Shown piece by piece: positions 57,431 to 64,000 of a DNA stretch of 64,000 nucleotides. The position numbers and the translations under genes are program-made. Every line of letters begins with the position of its first letter. Position 1 is the first letter of the stretch. The DNA comes from Vandiemenella viatica (Eukaryota; Arthropoda; Insecta; Orthoptera; Morabidae), in NCBI GenBank assembly GCA_031002005.1, contig CM061920.1:111342095-111406094 (forward strand), read 5' to 3'. The notes below the pieces were generated by a model, which searched no databases, was not told the DNA's origin, and saw only the letters and a program-made list of their open reading frames with translations.

Positions 57431-59043
57431 ATGAAGATGATACGATATATATACACATTGGAAAATCACGAACACATTGAGCTGGCTGTATGGTTAACAC
57501 GGCCGAATGCCATTAAAAAAAAGTTTATTTACGACGACTATATGCAGTAAATCATGTCAGGAGAAGAGCATCCAATGATTACGTTGTATTCTCTGTGGCA
57601 ATTGTAGGAATCAATTCACAACATAAATTAGGATTTTTTATTTTTATTTTTACAGAAGATAAATTTGATTAAAGGAGCGAGCGGCAACGTGCCGTGGATC
57701 GTAATCCGTAGCTAACCTGCAAATATATCAAGCTCTGATTTTTGTGCCGTCTCACAGCTTACGAGGTATCTGTTCAGCTCATTAGAGGACAGAATCCTAA
57801 CTTCGCAAGGTTTAGCTTGCACTTTGCCCGTCTTTTTTATTTGTTGAGCATATAATGTGCATCTCCTTCACCTGCTGTTATAATCGCCTAATCGACAGTA
57901 GAGTGAAGGTTACAAAATATAATTTCACCATTGAGTAATCCCATGCAACCACATATTTGCCTCGCGTCAGAGCACGACACTCGAAGGTTCTAGAGCCAGC
58001 GTGGCATACATCACATTCGCCTTAACTCCTTCGCGACATTTCTTTTCCCAGGCTTACACATCAGAGGTATTTGGGTGCGACGATTGTAGAGCTGGAATCA
58101 GCTTACTGTTTATCCCGTTGTATCAAACTGCATACAAATACCATACTTTCACGCTCCTACACCATAGTTCTCCACTGTTTCTAATATCCTCGATTCCGTG
58201 GTTCGTACTCCAAGTTAATCTGTAGGTCCCATATTCCCGGTAGGACTACCGGATTAAGTTAGGTCGTTACGATAAGGGAGGATTACAAAGCCGGTAAAAA
58301 AGTCACCACATAAGATTACTTATAGTATATATATGCGCTGTGTTGAGTCAGTATCTATTACGTGGCGGCCCTGTAGCGACTACATGCCTGCCACGTGTCA
58401 GGGTCAGGCTCAACTATTTGGCCAGGTTGTGTGTCAGCTGGAGGACGGCTATTGCCAAACCTGCCTCCTTGTTCAGCGACAGCCAGCAACGTAGATTCAG
58501 TTCCGCAAACTCTTTAGCCCTCATATTTAAACAGCCTTCAAAATTAGTGTCGACTCTTCAACACTTGCCTTCTCTAAATCATCTCCCACTCAAAAAGTAA
58601 AGTATTACATCTTCAATAGAAAATCGTCACTTAATTATTTTTTTAAAATAAAATTTAAAAAATGCTTAAATCAATAAAAATATCGTAATCTTAATAATTT
58701 GGTTCATTAAACTTTTTCTTTAGCTAAAAACAAAGAAAAAAGTTCTTAATTATTTTCTTCACTAAATTGTTTCTTCGGGTCAATGAAAAACACTTCGATT
58801 TTCGGTCAATATCTTGATCTTCTTCTCTCACAAAGTTGATGCAGTAGCTTATTGGTCTCAAAGACAGTTTTACGAAGCAATTTTAGGCACTAGTTGTTAA
58901 GTTACCTAGTGTATCAAGGCGTGACCAACGTTTGAACATCCTTCCATTCTTAACTCATACTAGTCGAAAATACTTATTTCTTCACAAGACAGAGTAAAGG
59001 TGAATGTATCTCTTACCTCTTGTTGAAATAAAGCCTCCTACTG
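57431..59043. other. No gene recognised
   Basis: About 1.6 kb with short ORFs only. An 86-codon plus-strand frame at 58340-58600 has no motif. Confidence 0.4.
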
Positions 59044-59165
59044 TCCCAAGGAGCGAAGGTGATAGCATGCTGGCCTCGCGTAGCAGGGGTCTGGGGTTCG
59101 ATTTCGGCCGAGGACTTTGGTGGTTTTAAATATGCGCTGCATTCGTCTTGTGTTTACATACTATG
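59044..59165 (+). mobile_element. tRNA-like SINE, family C
   Basis: The tRNA-like head GGAGCGAAGGTGATAGCATG and box B GGGGTTCGATTTCGG are present. Then GGTGGTTTTAAATATGCGC and GTCTTGTGTTTAC follow. Same organisation as 57287-57430. Confidence 0.65.
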
Positions 59166-59321
59166 AAACATGCCTACTACACTGGGAGTCCTTAATCACT
59201 TCTGCAATTATTGCCAACCAAAAGCTTCATTTTACAAACTTATGACAGGTAGAAGTTATATTTTGTTCCTATGCTAAATCGTAGCTAATAGCAACTTCCT
59301 ACGAACGCTTAAAATGTAGTT

Positions 59322-59665
59322 AGGGAACGTCCATAAACTACGTGGCTTGGTCTAGCGAAAAAGAGGGGGGGGGGTAGAAAGTTACGCTGGGCTACTTTGG
59401 GAGGGGTGGGGGGATTCCGAGCCAGGCCACGTAGCTTTTCATTCATATTATTTGTCACAGTTAAAATAAGGTACAGAACACACAATAGCATTTCCGTCAT
59501 TTAATTATATCCGTATGTAATTTACAATAGTCTGACAAGAGAAAACAGTACAATATGTCTTCTGGAATCAATGGGGAAAACAGCTACGGGCCACGCGAGG
59601 GGGAAGGGGTGGGGCGAGGGGAAATAGAGGCAAAAGCCACGTTAGGTTACGTGGGGGGAGGGGGG
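59322..59665. mobile_element. Decayed MITE of the GTCCATAAA-ACGT type
   Basis: The left end AGGGAACGTCCATAAACTAC (then GTGGC) resembles the ends of the MITEs at 8571 and 14728. G-runs and internal GCCACGTAG/GCCACGTTAG blocks follow. The right end is not clear, so the limit at 59665 is approximate. Confidence 0.4.
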
Positions 59666-59859
59666 TTTCACAGGCGTCTTTTAAATTGTTTCCTTTCACT
59701 AGAATTACAATTTAATTATTTAACCTGCTTATTGTATTTACCAAATCAAAGTATCTTCCACATCACACAGACAATTTGAAACACTTATTTAATATCATAC
59801 ATTGCTCGTCAGCAAGTATCTATGATTCAGCAGTCAGATGCGTACACAACTGTGACTAT

Positions 59860-60093
59860 ATTTTTTTTTATTTTCTTTTTTGAACTGCTTAACATTTCTT
59901 AACAGCGACGTCTTTAGAGACGGGAAAGGATGGGGGGCAAGGAATGGGAATGAATTCGGCATGGCCTTTTGAAGGAAGCATCCCGGCATTTGCCTGGAGT
60001 GATTTGGGAAACCATGGAAAACCCAAATCTGGATGCCCGGACGGGGATTCAAACCGGCGTCCTCCCGAATGCGAGGCGAGAACGCTAACCGTT
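59860..60093 (-). mobile_element. Family A SINE with 9-bp TSD
   Basis: TGTGACTAT flanks it at 59851-59859 and 60094-60102. The body is very well preserved (CCTTTTGAAGGAAGCATCCC, CCATGGAAAACCCAAATC, GGACGGGGATTCAAACCGG). The head is complete to AACGCTAACCG. The 3' tail is partly lost before the poly(T). Confidence 0.93.
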
Positions 60094-60181
60094 TGTGACT
60101 ATCATTCTGTAAAGGTTATAGATGGGATTTATAGTATTACTCGATAAAACATTTTTGTAACTGTAACATATAACTACAGGA

Positions 60182-61741
60182 GGGAGGAGGATTACTGTGC
60201 TCTGGTTGCCAGGAGATCCTGTAGGATTGTCTGGCAGGCCGACTGTGTAGACTATTTAGCCGTGCAAGCACGTTGCCCAGGGTGTACCACGAGGAGGCTA
60301 GTCTACTTTACACCCAGTTGAACAGGCAGGTTTTAGACCTGCAAGAAACTGCGAGGATCAGGTCCTGGCATTGGCAACTCACATAGAAGCAGGATTCGAG
60401 AGACGATTGAAGACTGGTGCTGTATTTGTTGACCTTACCGCAGCCTATGATACAGTGTGGCGAGAGGGCCTGGTATATAAACTGCTGAACATTTTGAAGT
60501 GTAAAAAAATCACTTGTCTGATCAATACCATGTTAGCTAACCGAACATTCCAGGTTGTTTCAGACAATAAGATAAGCAAAGTAAGAAGAGTGAATAATGG
60601 TCTGCCTCAAGGCTCAGTTCTTGCCTCACTTCTTTTTAATGTTTATATTTCTGACATTCCTCAAACAGAATCCAGACAGTTCTCTTATGCCGACGATCTG
60701 GCAGTAGTACAACAATCTGATAACGTTCAGCAAATTGAAAATAGTTTAACAGCAGACCTCAAAACCCTGAGCAACTATTTTCGGAAATGGCGTCTCGTAC
60801 CCAGTTCCAGCAAGACGGAAACTAGTGTCTTCCATCTTAACAATCGAGTGGCGAATCTCTCACTTGACGTTCTTCTTGATGGCACTCCCATCCGACACAA
60901 CCCCTTCCCTAAGTATTTGGGAGTCGTAATGGATCGCATCTTGTCGTACAATAAACATCTAAACAACCTTGCAGCAAAACTAAGAACCAGGAATAATATT
61001 CTGCAGAAGTTAACTGGCACCTCCTGGGGAGCATCCGCCTCTACACTCCGCACATCAGCACTGAGCCTTGTATATTCTGCAGCTGAGTACTGCTCATCTG
61101 TCTGGATAAATAGCGCCCACGTCAAAAAGATGTATTAAGACCACTCCACTGTACTGGCTACCTGTTTTGTGCAACATCGAACCGCCTACAATAAGACGAC
61201 ACAATCTCCTAATTGCCCAGTATAATAAGATCTGTGATAACTTGGATCTGCCCATCCATGACGACTTGGATAATATGTTTGTGAGACTTAAATCGAGAAA
61301 TCCAAGTGTAAAAACTGTAAAACAGATTATATCTGATAATTTTAATGGGAGAGAAGCTTGGAAATTGGAGTGGATAGCCTCAGCCCAACCAGAATGGCAC
61401 TCCCTGTTCGACAGTCAACAGGCACTTAAGGGACTCGACCTTCCTCGCAGGACCTGGGTAGCTCTTAACAGAGTTAGGACTGGTCATGGAAGATCTGCTT
61501 CATCTTTGTATACATGGGGAATGAGAGATTCACCGAGATGCGACTGTGGTGAGGAGAAACAAACCATCCGTCACGTGACATTTGACTGCCCACTTCGAGC
61601 ATTCAGGGGATCGCCGATAGATTTTATTAACATTTCAAATGAAGCTTTAGATTGGCTACACCATGTTAATTTTGAATTTTAATTGTAATTTAATGTTAAA
61701 TTGTATTATTTTTGTGCAATGGCCACAAGCTAAATAAATAA
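60182..61741 (+). mobile_element. 5'-truncated LINE with 12-bp TSD
   Basis: ATAACTACAGGA occurs at 60170-60181 and 61742-61753, bracketing the insertion. The 3' end is an (AATA)n-type tail (GCTAAATAAATAAATA). The copy starts inside the element, as expected for incomplete target-primed reverse transcription. It sits in another LINE whose endonuclease sequence resumes right after the duplication. Confidence 0.92.
60320..61682 (+). pseudogene. LINE reverse transcriptase and C-terminal domain
   Basis: Open from about 60320: EQAGFRPARNCEDQVLAL, GAVFVDLTAAYDTVWREGL (catalytic Asp), NGLPQGSVLASLLFNVY, then FSYADDLAVV (YADD box). FRKWRLVPSSSKTE and YLGVVMDRILSYNKHLNN follow. The frame breaks near 61133 with loss of a short segment, then resumes TTPLYWLPVLCNIEPPTIRR. 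It ends with SLYTWGMRDSPRCDCGEE and TIRHVTFDCP, the C-x-C...H...C motif, followed by a stop at 61682. The endonuclease is missing because of 5' truncation. The broken reverse transcriptase would be inactive. The clade is jockey/CR1-like, not resolved further. Confidence 0.9.
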
Positions 61742-61753
61742 ATAACTACAGGA

Positions 61754-64000
61754 ATAGGTATGTCAAATATAACAGATTTTAATTTAGCTTCTCACTACTG
61801 TAGAACTAACTTGAAGAAAGGAGGAGCCGTCACTTATATCAGAAATGGTTATAGCACTGATGCCATAAATGTTAGCGACCAATATTTTGAAGCTTGCACC
61901 TTTCGTGGTGGGTGAACGGTTAACATTCTGGTCTCGCATTCGGGAGGACGAGGGTTCGAATCCCTGTCCGGGCATCCAGATTTGGGTTTTAGATGGTTTC
62001 CCCAAATCACTCCAGGCGAATACCGGGATGCTTCCTTCAAAAAGGCCATGGCCGAATTCCTTCCCGTTACTTGTCCTTGTTCCCATCGCGCCTCTAATGA
62101 CCTTAGCCATCAACAAGGCGTAAAAAAATAAATAAAAAAAAAAAATAAGTTGAAGCTTGTACTACACGGCTAAATTTCAATAATCAAAACACTCTCTAGT
62201 AACTTTGCTCTAATTCTGAGTCAACTTAAACACTTATTAACACTTTTAAGCAGAAAAGTAGCTAACATAGTCTTGTATGGTAATTCTAAGGTAGATTTTT
62301 ATCTAAACGTCGGTATTACAAACATAAGATTCAGGAATCTGATAATAAAATTACGACAGAACAAGAATGAATAATCAGCTCACTAAAGACATTTATATTA
62401 AACAAAAGAAGAATCCAATTTTCCAGTTACTGATAAATTTAATAAACAGTTTTTGTTTTGTTCCTGATGAGTTGACATCAGTAGCTCAGCGACTCGCAAT
62501 ATGGATATTGTCAATACAGTCTTCCAAGAAAAATTTGACATTATGTCTGTAAATTTAGCTATTCCGAAAGAAATAAGTAAGTTATCATGTCTCTTAAGAG
62601 CAAATGCTGAGTGGTTATGATGGGATTTCCAGCAGATTAATCAAACTCTGCTCCACATAATTAAGTAATATACCAAGTTATCTGTTTAATATATATTTAC
62701 TTGAGGGTACCTTCCCAGAAAGACTTAAATGTGCTGTAGTTCAACCACTCTATAAAAAGTGGGAAAGGTCAGTTGTATCAAATTACTGTCCTATTTCATT
62801 ACTAACAACCTTCACCAAGATTTTTTAGAAAGCAATGTACAACAAAGTTTACCAACACCTAAAAATAAAAATATTCTAACTAAATCACAATTTGGTTTTC
62901 AAAAGGGTCGTTCAACATGTTTTCATTCACTGCCAATATTTCAGAAGGAATAAATGATAAACCAATGCCTGTAGGAATTTTCTGTGACTTGCCTAAGGCA
63001 TTTGAATGTGTGGATCATGAAATTCTGATACAAAAATTAAAGTATTATGGTATAGATGGCATTGTTAATAAATTGCTTAGTTCTTATTTTTGAATAGAAA
63101 ACAAAAAGTGTCACTGGAAGATTTTAATGTGGCGTCATGTGGTTCACTGTTTTAAGAGTGGGGATTTATCAGATGTGGAGTACCTCAGGATTCTATATAG
63201 GGGCCACTATTGTTTTTAATAGATATATATATACATAAATAATCTACACTGCATTACATCTAAAAACTCAAAATTTAGTCCAGTTTGCAGATGACACAAG
63301 CACAGGAATTAAAAATGTTCCAGATTTCTCTACTGAACATATATCAAATTATATCTTTGACCTTAGTAATAAATGGTTTACAGATTGTCCTTAAATTTCG
63401 ATAAAACTCAATATATCCAATTTAGCACGTCACGCAAATCACCATCAAACATGGACATAAAATTTGAAGGCTAGTACATTCAAGAGGTAGAATGAGTGAA
63501 ATTTCCAGGATTGCCTATTGATCATAATTTAAGTTGGAGGGTGCATATCTCTGACTTACTGAAGCGATTGGGTGCAGCCACATTTGTAATTCGTACAATT
63601 TCAACAATAGGTGATCTCAGTATGAAGAAATTAATTTATTTTGCTTATTTTCACTCCTTAATGCCATATGCAATAATATTCTACGGCAATTCTGCTAATT
63701 GAGACAAAGTATTCAGGATCCTAAAGCGAGTAATAAGAATTACATTTGGGATTAGTAGTAGAACTTCTTGCAGAGAGCTGTTCAAGAAGTTAGGGATTTC
63801 AACATTGGTGGTCGAGTATATATATACACATTAATGTCCTTTGAAGTCACAAATTATACTCTGTTTGAAACGAATAGTAAAATACACAACTATGTCACTA
63901 GAAGTAAACACGAGCTTCACAAGGATTATATGTCCTTGTCATTTGTTCAAAAAGCTTACACATCTTAAATGTCTAACGGGAGATTTCATTCATGAAAAGA
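61754..64000 (+). pseudogene. Jockey-like LINE, runs off the window
   Basis: It starts in an AP-endonuclease domain (GIGMSNITDFNLASHYCRTN, then LKKGGAVTYIRNGYSTDAIN). After an inserted SINE it continues NIVLYGNSKVDFYL (the D-F-N segment of the endonuclease). The reverse transcriptase follows: SNYCPISLLTTF, SQFGFQKGRSTC, MPVGIFCDLPKAFECVDHEI, then QFADDTS (catalytic, about 63280) and GLPIDHNLSWRVHISDLLKR. Frameshifts and stops are frequent, for example after GDCP near 63395. The 3' end lies beyond the window. The LINE at 60182-61741 inserted into it. Confidence 0.85.
61897..62149 (+). mobile_element. Family A SINE nested in LINE, 10-bp TSD
   Basis: TTGAAGCTTG flanks it at 61887-61896 and 62150-62159. 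It is a reference-quality copy: head CGTGGTGGGTGAACGGTTAA, box B GGGTTCGAATCCCTG, CATCCAGATTTGGGTTTT, GGTTTCCCCAAATCACTCC, GCTTCCTTCAAAAAGGCC, GAATTCCTTCCCGTTACTTG. The tail is TCTAATGACCTTAGCC, then AAGGCGTAAAAAAATAAATA. The insertion site is inside the endonuclease region (...QYFEAC) of the host LINE, which fixes their relative age. Confidence 0.96.

Noticed and set aside
61784..62123. ORFs on both strands through a SINE
   Set aside because: They are translations of a family A SINE (GSNPCPG- and DSNPRPPEC-type peptides recur at every copy).

Overview
The window reads as nuclear DNA of an insect, most likely a polyneopteran (orthopteroid) lineage. It is AT-rich and intron-like, with no bacterial-style gene packing. 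Almost all of the recognisable content is transposable elements. The clades present (mariner, a pogo-like element, hAT, PIF/Harbinger, CR1/jockey-like LINEs, tRNA-derived SINEs) are animal clades. The most abundant SINE has a body that, from memory, resembles SINEs of locusts and their relatives. That placement is an inference, not a search result.

Layout. 1-10 kb: a SINE, a 68-bp palindrome, two decayed irritans-type mariner relics, a 178-bp foldback element, a candidate two-exon host gene (5748-6421, minus strand), a Harbinger-like MITE and a diverged tandem duplication. 10-16 kb: SINEs and a hAT insertion with 8-bp target-site duplications (TSDs) at 11990-13043. 16-18.3 kb: a possible first coding exon on the plus strand and a better two-exon gene on the minus strand (17389-18262) carrying one frame break in a homopolymer. 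19-30 kb: SINEs, a GTF2IRD2-like hAT transposase relic, a second hAT-like relic, a LINE RNase H/C-terminal relic, a short hAT MITE with a perfect 8-bp TSD and an unassigned ORF pair. 30-42 kb: mostly unannotated sequence with a few GC-rich blocks, SINEs, a LINE C-terminus split by a SINE, and an internally deleted Tc1/mariner-superfamily element with roughly 100-bp inverted repeats. 42-51 kb: a nearly complete mariner, more SINEs, a large foldback, a Harbinger element encoding a MADF-domain protein and a pogo-like element. 52-56.6 kb: a minus-strand LINE split by a 2.1-kb hAT element that is itself carrying a later 50-bp retroinsertion. 59.8-64 kb: a stack of SINE, 5'-truncated LINE, second LINE and nested SINE.

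No complete, intact protein-coding gene was recognised. The two best host-gene candidates are short (about 167 and 196 residues once spliced) and of unknown function. The transposon relics do not act together. What they record is a sequence of nested insertions, and many boundaries are fixed by exact TSDs read directly from the sequence. No rRNA gene, functional tRNA gene, CRISPR array or viral gene was seen.
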